DNA from: Candidatus Melainabacteria bacterium
GTDB lineage: Bacteria > Cyanobacteriota > Vampirovibrionia > 2-02-FULL-35-15
Assembly: GCA_016201905.1 (NCBI GenBank)
Contig: JACQBQ010000055.1
Span: forward strand, 1-46,022
DNA: 46,022 nt
Direction: 5' to 3'
Made by a program: the position numbers and the translations under genes. The notes under the pieces are model-generated. The model had not been told where the DNA came from. It was given only the letters and a program-made list of their open reading frames with translations, and did no database searches. Below are positions 29,485-39,291 of this stretch, piece after piece. Positions within the stretch are counted from its first letter, which is position 1, and the number at the start of each line of letters is the position of its first letter.

Positions 29485-29547
29485 GATGAACAGGGTATAA
29501 GGTTATTGTAAGATGTTTACTGTAAGAAAAAGCTTGCAAGTTACAAA

Positions 29548-30582
29548 ATGAAAACCCCTTTCTCAATAATTTTAACGTTTATTTTTGCTTTTATTATCAA
29601 TTTTTGTTTGCCTTGCTTTGCTTTTGATCCACAAAGCGCTTATTTCTCAATTAATGCTGAAACAAAAGACATCAATACCATCACTGATGTTCAAAGGATA
29701 AACGAACTTTTAGATGACTTAGAAAACAATTGGAATAACCACAATGTTGAAAAAGTTTTAAAACACTATGCTGATGATTTTGTAAATGGTGATGGATTAA
29801 ATGCTGAAGCTGTAAAAAATCTTACTCTAGAGCTCTGGGATGCATATCCTGATGTTAAAAATAAATCTCAAGAAAGAACAGTAAGAGTATACGGAGAATA
29901 TGCAACCGTAGATAGCGTTGATCTTTATCAAGGAACCTCTTCAATGATTAGGCAGGAAGTTGGGACAAAAGGTATTTTAAAGGCTATCTCAATAGGTAAC
30001 TTATTTTTAAAGAAGTTTGGGCCTACGTGGAAAATTACAAGTGATAAAACATTGCTTGAAAAGGTAAGTATTACTTATGGGTTAGGAAGTGAGCTGGTGG
30101 ATCAAAACAGAATTAAATTAACAGCTCCTGAACAAGCAATTAGCGGACAGCAATATACTGCTAAACTAGAGTTCAATCTTTCTGGTGATATAAAACCTGT
30201 GGCAGCAATAAGTAAAGAAATGTTGATATATCCACAGAATACAGCAGAAGATAAATTTAGGTTAGTAAATGAATCAGAACTAGAAAAACTGGTGTCAGCT
30301 AATAAACTAAGTAAAAATGAGCTTATAACAGCAACAATAGGTTTGACTGGTGGTGCTTTAAAACCGAAACTTTTAGGGCTGGTGTTTTTAACTAGAAGAG
30401 TTAATGTTATACCTGTTTTAGAGCAAACAAGTGAAGTAAGTATAATAAAAGCACCTGCAAAGTCAATCCTTAACAAAGAAGTAGACTTCTTAGATATTTA
30501 CCCGAATGAAAAAAAACAAGAACAAAATACACATAAAGAAAAGGACACTCCAAAAGAGCTTCCTTCAAATATTGAAGAGTGA
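29548..30582 (+). CDS. Exported protein with an NTF2-like domain
   Basis: 344 residues with a signal peptide (FSIILTFIFAFIINFCLPCFAF). Residues about 40-170 have the SnoaL/DUF4440 (NTF2-like) pattern: INELLDDLENNWNNHNVEKVLKHYADDFVN, then VRVYGEYATVDSVDLY, ending GPTWKITSDKTLLEKV. A beta-rich Ig-like region follows and the tail is Lys/Glu-rich. The domain may bind a small ligand or act as a scaffold; no catalytic residue is assigned. The 3' end overlaps tilS by 77 nt if tilS starts at its first ATG. Confidence 0.75.
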   Translation: MKTPFSIILTFIFAFIINFCLPCFAFDPQSAYFSINAETKDINTITDVQRINELLDDLENNWNNHNVEKVLKHYADDFVNGDGLNAEAVKNLTLELWDAYPDVKNKSQERTVRVYGEYATVDSVDLYQGTSSMIRQEVGTKGILKAISIGNLFLKKFGPTWKITSDKTLLEKVSITYGLGSELVDQNRIKLTAPEQAISGQQYTAKLEFNLSGDIKPVAAISKEMLIYPQNTAEDKFRLVNESELEKLVSANKLSKNELITATIGLTGGALKPKLLGLVFLTRRVNVIPVLEQTSEVSIIKAPAKSILNKEVDFLDIYPNEKKQEQNTHKEKDTPKELPSNIEE

Positions 30583-31951
30583 TGATATTTTTAAAGGCAA
30601 GCAGATTGGATTAGCTGTTTCAGGTGGAGCTGATTCAATAGTTTTGCTTGATGTTTTTAATAAACTTAAATACAAATATGATTTAAGTCTTTTTGTTTTG
30701 CACTATAATCATAAATGGAGAAAGACCTCTATTAAAGATTCTAATTTAGTGGAAAAGTATTGTATTCAGAACAATATTAAGTTTCTGTATAAAGAAACCA
30801 AAGGCAAGGTAATTAAGAATGAAGAAGAGGCAAGAAATCAAAGATACTCTTTCTTTAAACAATGTGCCAGGAAGTATAATTTAAAATTTATTTGTACTGC
30901 TCATCATAAAGACGATCAACTCGAAACGATTTTATTTAGATTAATTAGAGGAACAGGTCCAAATGGTCTTTTGCCGATTAAGAAGTTTTTTAATCTTTCA
31001 GGTAATGTAAAACTTTTTAGACCTTTCCTTGATTTTACAAAGAAAGAAATCATTGACTATGCTAAACAAAACAACTTATCTTATATTACTGACAAAACAA
31101 ATTATGATCTTAAATATAAAAGAAATTTGATCCGCTTAAAAGTAATACCGAATTTAAAAAAAATCAATGGAGAGTTTCTAAATAATATACTTGTTTGTAG
31201 TGATTTGATTTATTCACAAAATGTTGCTTTGGGTAACTACTTTTTAACCTTACTGAAGAAATTATCGACTGGTTTGATGCACTATGAGAAAAGATATAGT
31301 TGTATACCCCAGTTACCTGTTAGGTTGAGTAGAAAACAGTATTTAAGACTGGATCTGTATACGCAAAAATGTTTTCTTTATTGGCTTTTGACTTTATATG
31401 GAATAAAAGGAAACATAAGTAAGATAGATTCATTAAATGAAGTTATTAAAAATCAAGAAACAATTGACTTGAGTAATAAGTATTTAATCAAGGTACATGA
31501 AAACGAGATTTGCCTGGAAGAAAAGCAAAAAAATAAAACTCAAAATAATATTGTAAATAAAAAAATATTAATCAATGGAAAAAAAAAGGTCATTACCTTA
31601 ATGGGTAAAAGTATATTAATGTTTGAACCTTTTAAACGAAAACACTTTGATCGTAGGTTTCCTTCTGATAAGAAGCAAATCGCATATGTAGATTTCTCTA
31701 AATATAAGATGAAAAGCCTTACGGTTAGGCATAGGAAACCACATGATACTATTCACCCCCTTGGTTTCCCTTATACAGTAAAACTGAAAAAATACTTAAT
31801 AAATAAAAAAATACCACAAGATAAAAGATATAATTTACCTTTACTATGCTTCAATAATGAGGTTCTTTGGCTTCCGGGATATTCGCTAAGTGAAAAAGTA
31901 AGAGTGTTAGATAAGCCTACTCATATATTGAAAATTAAACATTTGCAATGA
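30506..31951 (+). CDS. tilS: tRNA(Ile)-lysidine synthase
   Basis: TilS puts lysine on the wobble C of tRNA-Ile(CAU), which is needed to read AUA. The PP-loop is IGLAVSGGADSIVLLDVF (Ser-Gly-Gly near residues 39-41). FVLHYNHKWR, AHHKDDQLETILFRLIRGTG and the C-terminal TilS domain with LTVRHRKPHDTIHP and LPGYSLSEKVRV follow. At 481 residues the length is usual. The ATG at 30506 gives a 77-nt overlap with the previous gene. A TTG at 30572 would remove most of it and place the PP-loop nearer the N-terminus; neither has a clear ribosome site. The stop overlaps the hpt ATG (ATGA). Confidence 0.93.
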   Translation: MKKNKNKIHIKKRTLQKSFLQILKSDDIFKGKQIGLAVSGGADSIVLLDVFNKLKYKYDLSLFVLHYNHKWRKTSIKDSNLVEKYCIQNNIKFLYKETKGKVIKNEEEARNQRYSFFKQCARKYNLKFICTAHHKDDQLETILFRLIRGTGPNGLLPIKKFFNLSGNVKLFRPFLDFTKKEIIDYAKQNNLSYITDKTNYDLKYKRNLIRLKVIPNLKKINGEFLNNILVCSDLIYSQNVALGNYFLTLLKKLSTGLMHYEKRYSCIPQLPVRLSRKQYLRLDLYTQKCFLYWLLTLYGIKGNISKIDSLNEVIKNQETIDLSNKYLIKVHENEICLEEKQKNKTQNNIVNKKILINGKKKVITLMGKSILMFEPFKRKHFDRRFPSDKKQIAYVDFSKYKMKSLTVRHRKPHDTIHPLGFPYTVKLKKYLINKKIPQDKRYNLPLLCFNNEVLWLPGYSLSEKVRVLDKPTHILKIKHLQ

Positions 31952-32484
31952 AAAAAAAGAAATTAAAAATATTGTATTCAAAATCACGTATTCAAAGTAT
32001 GGTTAAGTTACTTGCAAAGAAAATTGTTACTGATTACAATAAGCGTACAAAAAGTAAATCTCTAGTTGTTATATCGGTTTTAAAAGGTGCATTCATTTTT
32101 ACGGCTGATTTGATTAGGGAAATTAAACTCCCTGTTCAACTTGAATTTGTAAGAATATCAAGTTATGGATCCAGTACTGTATCTTCCGGAAGAATTGATG
32201 CGCCTTTATTGCTTTTACCAAACCTTTCTGGAAGAGATATTTTAATTGTTGAGGATATTGTTGATAGCGGCAGGACGGTAAGTTTCTTAAAGGAATATAT
32301 CAGGGATCAATATAAACCCAGAAGTTTAAAAGTGGCATGTCTGTTAAATAAAGAAGCTCGCAGGGAAGTAGATATTAAAGCAGATTATGTTGGCTTTGAA
32401 GTTGATGACTACTTTTTAGTAGGATATGGATTGGATAGTGCTGAAAATTTCCGACATTTACCTTTCCTTGCAATTTGTGATTAG
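31948..32484 (+). CDS. hpt: Hypoxanthine phosphoribosyltransferase
   Basis: 178 residues; the purine salvage enzyme that turns hypoxanthine or guanine and PRPP into IMP or GMP. The PRPP loop is ILIVEDIVDSGRTVSFL, and VISVLKGAFIFTADLIREI, VEFVRISSYGSST-like residues (LEFVRISSYGSST) and YVGFEVDDYFLVGYGLD are typical of Hpt. The first base pairs overlap the tilS stop (ATGA). The order tilS-hpt-ftsH is conserved in many bacteria, chiefly Gram-positive ones, so the cluster is ancestral in character. Confidence 0.95.
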   Translation: MKKKKLKILYSKSRIQSMVKLLAKKIVTDYNKRTKSKSLVVISVLKGAFIFTADLIREIKLPVQLEFVRISSYGSSTVSSGRIDAPLLLLPNLSGRDILIVEDIVDSGRTVSFLKEYIRDQYKPRSLKVACLLNKEARREVDIKADYVGFEVDDYFLVGYGLDSAENFRHLPFLAICD

Positions 32485-32569
32485 AAACCAACTATGAGTG
32501 GTAAGAAGAAATAAGATTGTCTTTGACATTGGTTAGTGTTAGTTCAGTAGTGGTAAATATGATAAGATT

Positions 32570-34513
32570 ATGAATGAAATGAAAAAATTTAGCACTACAA
32601 TTCCATTTGTAATTTTATTTATGCTTCTTAGCCTATTTGTAATTACCATAATGGCTAAGAAGGAAAAAGATAACGTACTCACGTATAGTGAATTTTTGAG
32701 AGTAGCTCTGCCTGAAGAAGGTTCATCGCCTGTAAAAAAGGTTATATTAACAAATGATACAGACAATCTAGTCGTAATATTTCAGGACAATAGTGAAAAA
32801 ATAGTTCGTGTACCTAATTCTGATGGAAAATCTTTAAAAGATCTGGCAGATAGCCTTGCAAAAAAATTAATAGAAGTAGAAGTACGACCGCCTAGTGGCA
32901 GTAGTTTCTGGCTAAGTTTTTTAACTTCGATTTTTGTACCTGTTTTATTTTTAATAATGCTTGTTTTTATGATTCGTAGTGCTCAAAGCGGTGGCTCACA
33001 AGCAATGAGTTTTGGAAAGAGCAGAGCAAAACTGCAGCAGGACACAAAAGTAAAAATAACTTTTGCTGATGTTGCTGGTGTTGATGAATCAAAGCAAGAA
33101 TTAGAGGAAATAGTAGACTTTTTGAAAAATGGTGAAAAATACTTAGCTATAGGAGCTAGGATACCAAAAGGTGTGTTATTAGTTGGTGCTCCCGGCACTG
33201 GTAAAACACTGCTTGCAAAAGCAGTTGCTGGAGAGGCAGGAGTACCGTTTTTTAGCATTAGTGGTTCTGATTTTGTGGAGATGTTTGTAGGTGTTGGTGC
33301 GTCACGTGTAAGAGATTTATTTGATCAAGCTAAAAAAAATGCACCATGTATTGTTTTTGTGGATGAAATTGATGCTGTAGGCAGGCAGCGTGGAGCAGGC
33401 CTTGGTGGCGGACACGATGAAAGAGAACAGACATTAAATCAGCTTTTAGTTGATATGGATGGTTTTGAATCCACGAGTGGGATCATTGTGCTGGCTGCAA
33501 CAAACCGCCCGGACATCTTAGATAGTGCACTACTTAGACCCGGGAGATTTGACAGGCAGATAGTTCTAGACAGACCTGATATAGCTGGAAGAGAAGCTAT
33601 TTTAAAAGTGCATGCAAAAGGTAAACCATTTGCACAGGATGTAGATTTAAAGGTACTGGCTAGGAGAACGCCGGGTTTTACAGGAGCTGACTTATCAAAC
33701 ATGCTTAATGAAGGTGCTTTGCTTGCTGCCCGTAAAAATAAGCGTGAAATTTTTATGGATGATTTAGAACAGGCAATTGATAAAGTTCTTGCTGGACCGG
33801 AAAGAAAAAGCAGAATTATTACACCGAAAGACAAAGAAATCACTGCTTATCATGAAGTAGGCCATGCATTGGTTGCTTATTATGAAAAAGATTCTGATCC
33901 TTTGCATAAAGTAACAATCATTCCACGAGGTATGGCGCTTGGTATTACAATGACTCTTCCTGAAGAGGACCATCTGAACTATACAAAATCCCAGCTTTTA
34001 GCCAGGATAAAAGTTTTACTTGGCGGAAGAGTTGCAGAAGAAATTATATTTGGTGATATTACTACTGGTGCTCAGAATGACTTGCAAAAAGCAACTGAGC
34101 TTTTAAGAAAAATGGTTACTCAGTTTGGAATGAGTGAAAAATTAGGACCAATGACTTTTGGGCAGACTAATGAGCATGTATTTTTAGGTCGTGATTTTGG
34201 ACATGTAAGGGATTACGGTGAAGAAGTTGCTACACAAATAGATGCTGAAATGAAAAGGATTATAAATAAACTATTTGATGACTGTAAAAGCTTACTAACT
34301 CAAAAAAGAAAACACATGGAAGCCTTATCGCAGGTACTTTTAGATAAAGAGACAATTGAAAAAGATGAGTTTAAAGAAATCGTTGAAAAGGTGGATGCCG
34401 GCACATTTGTATTTGAACCAAGAAAATCAAATGGCAAAACACAAAAAACTAACAATGGTGAAATAAGTACAAATGGCTCACAAGCACCAACTACAGAAAA
34501 ATTAACCTCGTGA
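32570..34513 (+). CDS. ftsH: ATP-dependent zinc metalloprotease FtsH
   Basis: 647 residues, membrane AAA+ protease for quality control of membrane and short-lived proteins. Two N-terminal helices ([19 protein letters not shown] and [22 protein letters not shown]) enclose a small periplasmic domain. Walker A is G206APGTGKT, Walker B is [12 protein letters not shown], the second region of homology ends [15 protein letters not shown], and the zinc site is H428EVGH with a C-terminal helical protease domain. It lies 85 nt after hpt; the segment contains TTGACA (32523-32528) but no -10 at normal spacing. The C-terminus has a Ser/Asn/Thr-rich tail. Confidence 0.97.
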   Translation: MNEMKKFSTTIPFVILFMLLSLFVITIMAKKEKDNVLTYSEFLRVALPEEGSSPVKKVILTNDTDNLVVIFQDNSEKIVRVPNSDGKSLKDLADSLAKKLIEVEVRPPSGSSFWLSFLTSIFVPVLFLIMLVFMIRSAQSGGSQAMSFGKSRAKLQQDTKVKITFADVAGVDESKQELEEIVDFLKNGEKYLAIGARIPKGVLLVGAPGTGKTLLAKAVAGEAGVPFFSISGSDFVEMFVGVGASRVRDLFDQAKKNAPCIVFVDEIDAVGRQRGAGLGGGHDEREQTLNQLLVDMDGFESTSGIIVLAATNRPDILDSALLRPGRFDRQIVLDRPDIAGREAILKVHAKGKPFAQDVDLKVLARRTPGFTGADLSNMLNEGALLAARKNKREIFMDDLEQAIDKVLAGPERKSRIITPKDKEITAYHEVGHALVAYYEKDSDPLHKVTIIPRGMALGITMTLPEEDHLNYTKSQLLARIKVLLGGRVAEEIIFGDITTGAQNDLQKATELLRKMVTQFGMSEKLGPMTFGQTNEHVFLGRDFGHVRDYGEEVATQIDAEMKRIINKLFDDCKSLLTQKRKHMEALSQVLLDKETIEKDEFKEIVEKVDAGTFVFEPRKSNGKTQKTNNGEISTNGSQAPTTEKLTS

Positions 34514-34520
34514 CTTTGTC

Positions 34521-37292
34521 TTATCTCCAGTCACCAATTAAATTAAATAATGACCAGAACAATGGATGACTATATTTTGGATTTTCTTTTAGTTTTAGCT
34601 CGGCTCTTCGTAAAGACTCAGCTTTATCCAATCCAAGCTTAAGATTTTCGTAGAAGTTTTGCATTATGATTTTTGTGGCATCATCATGAGCCTTCCAAAG
34701 GCTTGCTAGGATTGTGTTTGCACCAGCCACTCTAAATGCTGTGGCTAAACTCCCAACGATGTCATCAGGCTCGTTTAAAAGATTCCCTAGTTTTCCCGTA
34801 TCGCATCCACTTAAAACAACAAGTTTGCTATTGTTTAAATTTAAATCATAAATATCTTTTAAGAATAACTTTTCCTGAACTGTATTTTTGCCTTGTTGTT
34901 TCTTTCCTGAGACAAGATAGCTTGATTCAATATCTTTACTGTCAAGATAGCCATGAGTAGCTAAGTGAATAATGTCAGCTTTTTTTGCAAGTTGATTTAT
35001 AAGAGGAACAGTGAAAGATCTTTGTACCAGCGTGGTGGCTGACATGCTGAATAACATTGTAATTACTTCAGCTTCTTTATTTGCACCGTTTAAAGTACCG
35101 TCAGGATTTGCAAAGACAGTTATTGATGCCATGTTTGATAATGGTGTAGCCGAATCTTTACTAATTGCAATAACACTGTCTAAATAGACAATTGATTTGT
35201 CTGAGATTAAAAATTTTAAGTCTCCATCTTTTGTTGGTTTTGCAAGTGATTGAAAAGGTAAATATCTGAGCCAGCCATTTGCAATTACTGCGATAAGTCT
35301 TTTATTGGCAATGTCATTTTCAATTGGAGCTATTAATGCATTGTATAAGAAAACATTTTTTTCTTTTAGTGGAAGTATTTCCTTCTTGTACGTATTTGAT
35401 TTATCATCTTTCCAGCTTATTATCGGGGTTACTCTGCCTGTTAGTTTGATTTTTTCAACTTCATTTTCAAAAAGCTGCCTGTAAGCCTGAACCTCTTTGT
35501 TTAAGACATCTTTTGTGATATTTTTATTAATCCTTGTTTTTAAATTTTTATTATCAACAACAAAAATTATTAACCCTTCTTCTGTTGGTATGTACTGAAG
35601 GATTACAGAATCATTTGGTATATTTGGCTGAATAGCTGCTAAGTCAAAAGGTTTTTGTATAAAAAGGTTTTTTAGTTGCGGTTTGTATTGCAGTAAATTG
35701 TTTAAAAGTGCAAACGTTTGAGATCTTGATTCTGCGCTTGCTGATTGGAGGAGCTGCTGGTATTTTGCCAGTTTTCTTGGATTCGGGTTATTTTTTTGCT
35801 TTTCACTGGTTAATAGCTTTTCAAGTTCTTCTACTTTTGATTTCAAGACCTCGGATTTTTTTAAGGTTTCAGAAAGTTCCTGGTTTTGTTTTGCTTCATT
35901 AATAGCAAGCATAATTAGATCAGCCTGATTTTTAATTTGTTTGTTTTCCTCAATTGTTGAAATTATTCTGGCAGGATCTTTTATTCCTTCAACTGTTGGA
36001 ACTATTGCTTCTTTTTTTATTTCACCTTGAGAATTCGTAAAAAGATATTGACTTAGATTTTTAATATTTTGAGTGATATTAGCATCTTCAGCATGTGTAG
36101 TGGCTTGTAGATCACTGGAAGCCTTCTCGGTCTTTTCATTTATTTTTTCAGATGGTGATTCATTTTGCTTATTTGTATCTTGCTGGGAGTTATCTGGCTT
36201 GTGTTGGTTTGAGCCTTGGTTGTGTTCTTGATGAATACTTGATGTGGTGGTGCTTATCAATGTTGTGTTTGCAGTAACTGTACTAACATCTGTATGAGTT
36301 GTTTGACTGGTCGTTTTATCTGAGGATGTTTCGTTACTAGGTGAGCTATTGGCAGGATGGGTTAGAGATTCCAGATCAATGGATTTTATATTGCTTGATT
36401 TTCCATCTGAGCTGGAAACAGCAAAGCTTATAGAATCTGAATTAACATCACCTGGTAAGTTAATAACTATTTCATTGTTATTTGCTGAAGCGATATCTAC
36501 CTGTCTGCCTATAACTGTGCCGTTATTGTTTTCAAGTAAAGTGACTGTGTTTTTACTTGGATCTGAGTCAAACATTGAACCCTTAAGAACAACTTTTTTG
36601 CTTGAAGGATCAAATTCTATTGAATAAATACCAGGTGAGTACGGATCAGCATTAAAAGAATCTGAATCTTTTACTTTGTTAATAGGATTCAGTACTGTAA
36701 ATGAAGCTTCAGCTTGACCATATGGCGTGCTTATAATTATGGGATAAGAACCAGGAGCAATGTTTGGATTTAATGAAACGGTTATATCAATTACAGAGCC
36801 ATCACTGGAAGGTCTTGTAGAGAGAATTGTAAATTCTTCACTTAGTGTAGTAATAAAAGGACTTGTTAAATTCTTCCCAGCCAGGCGGACAAGGGTTGTA
36901 TCACCAGGATAAGCACCTGCAGGAATTATATTATCAACTGTTGGCGAGCCTGATAGAGTTACTTGAAATGGGAATGTAGCTTCTACACCAGCTTCATTTC
37001 TTAAGAGCAAATTCCTTGGTCCTAACGCAGTAGGCTTTGCTGCAAGCTGGATAGCGAGTGTCTTTTGAGTTACATCTCTTTTTAAAATAACTGCATACAC
37101 GTCATCCCCAGTAACACCTACTATGTTTGGCAAATTTTCACCAGTTACTATAACTGTTGTTATTTGTCCCTGCTGAATATACTGAGGAGTAATACTATAA
37201 ATAACTGGAGCATCTTGAATAGCAAAAGAAGGAAGTATAAGTAATCCTTGAAGAATTAAAAATAATAATATTTTTTTATTATAGTTTTCCAT
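34521..37292 (-). CDS. Exported CHAT (caspase-like) domain protein with N-terminal IPT-like domains
   Basis: About 923 residues from the ATG at 37290-37292, which opens a signal peptide (YNKKILLFLILQGLLILPSF) and has GGAG 9 nt upstream. Upstream in-frame starts lie inside the previous gene. Two IPT/TIG-like domains follow (APVIYSITPQYIQQGQITTV and PTVDNIIPAGAYPGDTTLV), then a Thr/Ser/Gln-rich linker, a coiled coil (LSETLKKSEVLKSKVEELEK) and the CHAT domain. The catalytic pair of the caspase fold is seen as H780 in HLATHGYLD and C830 in VVLSGCDTG, followed by GSLATAFRVAGANTILASLW. CHAT proteins with TPRs are usually cytoplasmic; this one has a signal peptide, so it may act outside the membrane. 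Substrate and trigger are unknown. It is the last gene behind a response regulator and a BamE-like exported protein. Confidence 0.87.
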   Translation of the reverse strand: MENYNKKILLFLILQGLLILPSFAIQDAPVIYSITPQYIQQGQITTVIVTGENLPNIVGVTGDDVYAVILKRDVTQKTLAIQLAAKPTALGPRNLLLRNEAGVEATFPFQVTLSGSPTVDNIIPAGAYPGDTTLVRLAGKNLTSPFITTLSEEFTILSTRPSSDGSVIDITVSLNPNIAPGSYPIIISTPYGQAEASFTVLNPINKVKDSDSFNADPYSPGIYSIEFDPSSKKVVLKGSMFDSDPSKNTVTLLENNNGTVIGRQVDIASANNNEIVINLPGDVNSDSISFAVSSSDGKSSNIKSIDLESLTHPANSSPSNETSSDKTTSQTTHTDVSTVTANTTLISTTTSSIHQEHNQGSNQHKPDNSQQDTNKQNESPSEKINEKTEKASSDLQATTHAEDANITQNIKNLSQYLFTNSQGEIKKEAIVPTVEGIKDPARIISTIEENKQIKNQADLIMLAINEAKQNQELSETLKKSEVLKSKVEELEKLLTSEKQKNNPNPRKLAKYQQLLQSASAESRSQTFALLNNLLQYKPQLKNLFIQKPFDLAAIQPNIPNDSVILQYIPTEEGLIIFVVDNKNLKTRINKNITKDVLNKEVQAYRQLFENEVEKIKLTGRVTPIISWKDDKSNTYKKEILPLKEKNVFLYNALIAPIENDIANKRLIAVIANGWLRYLPFQSLAKPTKDGDLKFLISDKSIVYLDSVIAISKDSATPLSNMASITVFANPDGTLNGANKEAEVITMLFSMSATTLVQRSFTVPLINQLAKKADIIHLATHGYLDSKDIESSYLVSGKKQQGKNTVQEKLFLKDIYDLNLNNSKLVVLSGCDTGKLGNLLNEPDDIVGSLATAFRVAGANTILASLWKAHDDATKIIMQNFYENLKLGLDKAESLRRAELKLKENPKYSHPLFWSLFNLIGDWR

Positions 37293-37959
37293 AGACAAGA
37301 ACTCCATGCACCAAAAGATTTTTTGTTGCTTTATCTTGTCCAATGAGAAAACCAATGCCAGACCTAGGGTAGAGATAATATAATCCCAGATAGTTTTTGT
37401 TGTCTGGATCTTCAATAAAATCTTTTTCATTGACTGGCTCTCCATAGGCTGAGATCATTTTATCAATCTGATCGCCTATATTTACACCTATATTTTCTAC
37501 TATATTTTTAGGGTTAAATGATATGATGCCGATCACATGCTCAAGTTTCTCATCAAAAAAGACTTCAAGTAGCTCCTGATAGGTCCCGTCATCATTTGGT
37601 ATACCATAAACCCAGATTTTTCCATTATTCCTAATCTCTGTAGGATTCTTTAAAATTTCTTTTACTTGCTTGGGTGAACTCTTAATCTTAACCTGTGCAA
37701 GACTATCAAATGATTTTTGTATTTTTTGTGTAGTTTGTGCTGCTTTGTCCCAGTTGTCCGGATCTATAACCCAGCTCCCCCTGAAATTACTGTCAACAAT
37801 TGTTAATAAAAGATTTCTTGCATAATTAACAACATTTAAGTTTGATGCGGCTTTATGTCTTGCTTCTTGTGGGATTGAAAAGGCTGAACTTGTTACGGTA
37901 AGTAAAAAAACTATAGTTAAATTCAAAGACAAAATAATATTTTTTTTATTTATTTTCAT
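37279..37959 (-). CDS. Exported protein with BamE/SmpA-like repeats
   Basis: About 226 residues from the ATG at 37957-37959, which starts a signal peptide (NIILSLNLTIVFLLTVTSSAFS); an ATG 10 codons upstream is in the end of the response regulator gene. The mature part has the two-lobe pattern seen in SmpA/OmlA proteins: SPKQVKEILKNPTEI...IWVYG...LLEVFFDEKLEHVIGI, then IGDQIDKMISAYGEP...YYLYPRSGIGFLIG. In the family this fold is used for protein contacts in the outer membrane. It overlaps the start of the CHAT gene by 14 nt, so translation is coupled. Confidence 0.7.
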   Translation of the reverse strand: MKINKKNIILSLNLTIVFLLTVTSSAFSIPQEARHKAASNLNVVNYARNLLLTIVDSNFRGSWVIDPDNWDKAAQTTQKIQKSFDSLAQVKIKSSPKQVKEILKNPTEIRNNGKIWVYGIPNDDGTYQELLEVFFDEKLEHVIGIISFNPKNIVENIGVNIGDQIDKMISAYGEPVNEKDFIEDPDNKNYLGLYYLYPRSGIGFLIGQDKATKNLLVHGVLVYGKL

Positions 37960-37969
37960 TTTCTTCGAC

Positions 37970-38665
37970 TTAGTGATTTTCCTTTTCATAGCCGACTTTT
38001 AAATCCTGCAAATCAATCAATCCTTTTAATAAGGATACACATACAACTTCATTCCTTGGATTTACTTTTTTTTGTGCACTGTTAATTCCTAATTTATCAT
38101 AAATTGAGTAAAGATGATATTGAATGGTTTTATTACTCATGTAAAGCTTTTCAGCTATCCAATCATTTGTTTTTCCAATGGCAACAGCAATTAAAATTTG
38201 TTGCTGAATTTCAGTTAATTGTGTACTTTTTTTATTTACATTTAGTTTCCAAACGACTTGCTGTACATCTGGGTGTAACCATACTTCCCCGGAATAAACC
38301 TGTTTAATGGCTTGTGTAAACTGGTCTTGGCTTGCAGTTTTTAGAACGTAAGCAAAAGCTCTGTCTACTGGAACTGTTTGTCTTATTTTCCTTACATATA
38401 CTTCATCACCATAATTTGAATAAATTACTATCCCTGTCTGTGGAAGATTTTGGATAATTTTTTGAGTAGCTTCAATGCCGTCCAGATCTGGCATTGCAAT
38501 ATCCATGATGACTAATGAAGGTTTAGCTTTTAAGCTGAGTTCTACAGCTTTTAGTCCGGTTTCAGCCTCTAGTACATTACAGTCTGGAAAGTTTTCTTTT
38601 AAAACACTTTTACTAAAAGCTCTTATTGGTGGATGGTCATCTACTACTACAAATGTGTCGGCCAT
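37970..38665 (-). CDS. NarL/LuxR-family response regulator
   Basis: 231 residues. The receiver domain has the phosphorylation Asp55 in VIMDIAMPDLDG, acidic DD at 9-10 and Lys in YVLKTAS. The C-terminal helix-turn-helix LTEIQQQILIAVAIGKTNDWIAEKLYMSNKTIQYHL is of the LuxR type, with TIQYHL as the recognition helix. No histidine kinase gene is adjacent. Its stop lies 10 nt before the preferred start of the BamE-like gene, which suggests it is co-transcribed with the CHAT gene and may regulate this operon. Confidence 0.93.
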   Translation of the reverse strand: MADTFVVVDDHPPIRAFSKSVLKENFPDCNVLEAETGLKAVELSLKAKPSLVIMDIAMPDLDGIEATQKIIQNLPQTGIVIYSNYGDEVYVRKIRQTVPVDRAFAYVLKTASQDQFTQAIKQVYSGEVWLHPDVQQVVWKLNVNKKSTQLTEIQQQILIAVAIGKTNDWIAEKLYMSNKTIQYHLYSIYDKLGINSAQKKVNPRNEVVCVSLLKGLIDLQDLKVGYEKENH

Positions 38666-38806
38666 AATGATGATTTAGTATAGTACCTTATATAGAATAC
38701 ATCTAGCAGAGATCCTAGTCTTTAAGGAGAAAATTGTAAAATGATAGAAATTCTTGAAAAAGACCATAGATTTTAATAAGATTGCTAAAATGATTATTTA
38801 CTGATT

Positions 38807-39217
38807 ATGAGAGAAAATAGACAAACATATCCTGTAATTTACGATGGTGATTGTGGATTTTGTCAAACAACTGTTGATTTGATTAAAAAATTAGATTGGT
38901 TAAACAGGTTTGAATTTATTTCTTTTAGAGATGAACAGGTTTTAAGAAAGTATATTTATTTGACAAAAGAAAAGTGTGAGAAAGAGATTTTTTTAATTAA
39001 TGGTGATATAGAAAAGGAAAAATACTATCATGGTGGCTATGATGCATTTAAATGGATGACTTTATTTTTACCACTTACTTTTTTAGTCAGTTGGATTTTC
39101 TTTTTACCCGGGGTTGTGCAAGCCGGAAGAATAGTCTATAAAATTGTTGCTGAAAATAGGCATAATATAAGATTAGGGGATAGAGTTTGTAAAGTTGATA
39201 AGCAATCTAATAAATAG
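38807..39217 (+). CDS. DCC-family thiol-disulfide oxidoreductase (DUF393)
   Basis: 136 residues starting with VIYDGDCGFCQTTVDLIKKLD, the D-x-D-C-x2-C motif (C16, C19) that defines the DCC family, which has a thioredoxin-like active site. A segment FKWMTLFLPLTFLVSWIFFLP near residues 75-100 may contact the membrane. The HTTM membrane protein gene follows after 74 nt; the two families are often neighbours and likely work together on a thiol-dependent step. Upstream lies only a very short frame (38742-38777) with AAGGAG. Confidence 0.9.
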   Translation: MRENRQTYPVIYDGDCGFCQTTVDLIKKLDWLNRFEFISFRDEQVLRKYIYLTKEKCEKEIFLINGDIEKEKYYHGGYDAFKWMTLFLPLTFLVSWIFFLPGVVQAGRIVYKIVAENRHNIRLGDRVCKVDKQSNK

Positions 39218-39291
39218 ATTTTGTAATAATTGCAAGGAAAAATTAATTTTAAGAAGTAAACTGTTTATTTGGCTAGCTAAGTATTTAATCC

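Noticed and set aside
32523-32563. TTGACA and TATGAT as a promoter for ftsH
   Set aside because: The boxes are 29 bp apart, far from the 16-18 bp needed, and the -10 lies only 6 bp before the start.
34510-34534. GTGACT/AGTCAC hairpin as ftsH terminator
   Set aside because: The 6-bp stem has a long loop, lies mostly in coding sequence and has no T-run.
37293-37445. Longer N-terminus of the CHAT protein
   Set aside because: It lies within the previous coding gene and would place the signal peptide in the interior of the protein.
38742-38777. 11-residue frame (MIEILEKDHRF) after AAGGAG before the DCC gene
   Set aside because: Too short to support. There is no attenuator-like hairpin or run of regulatory codons.
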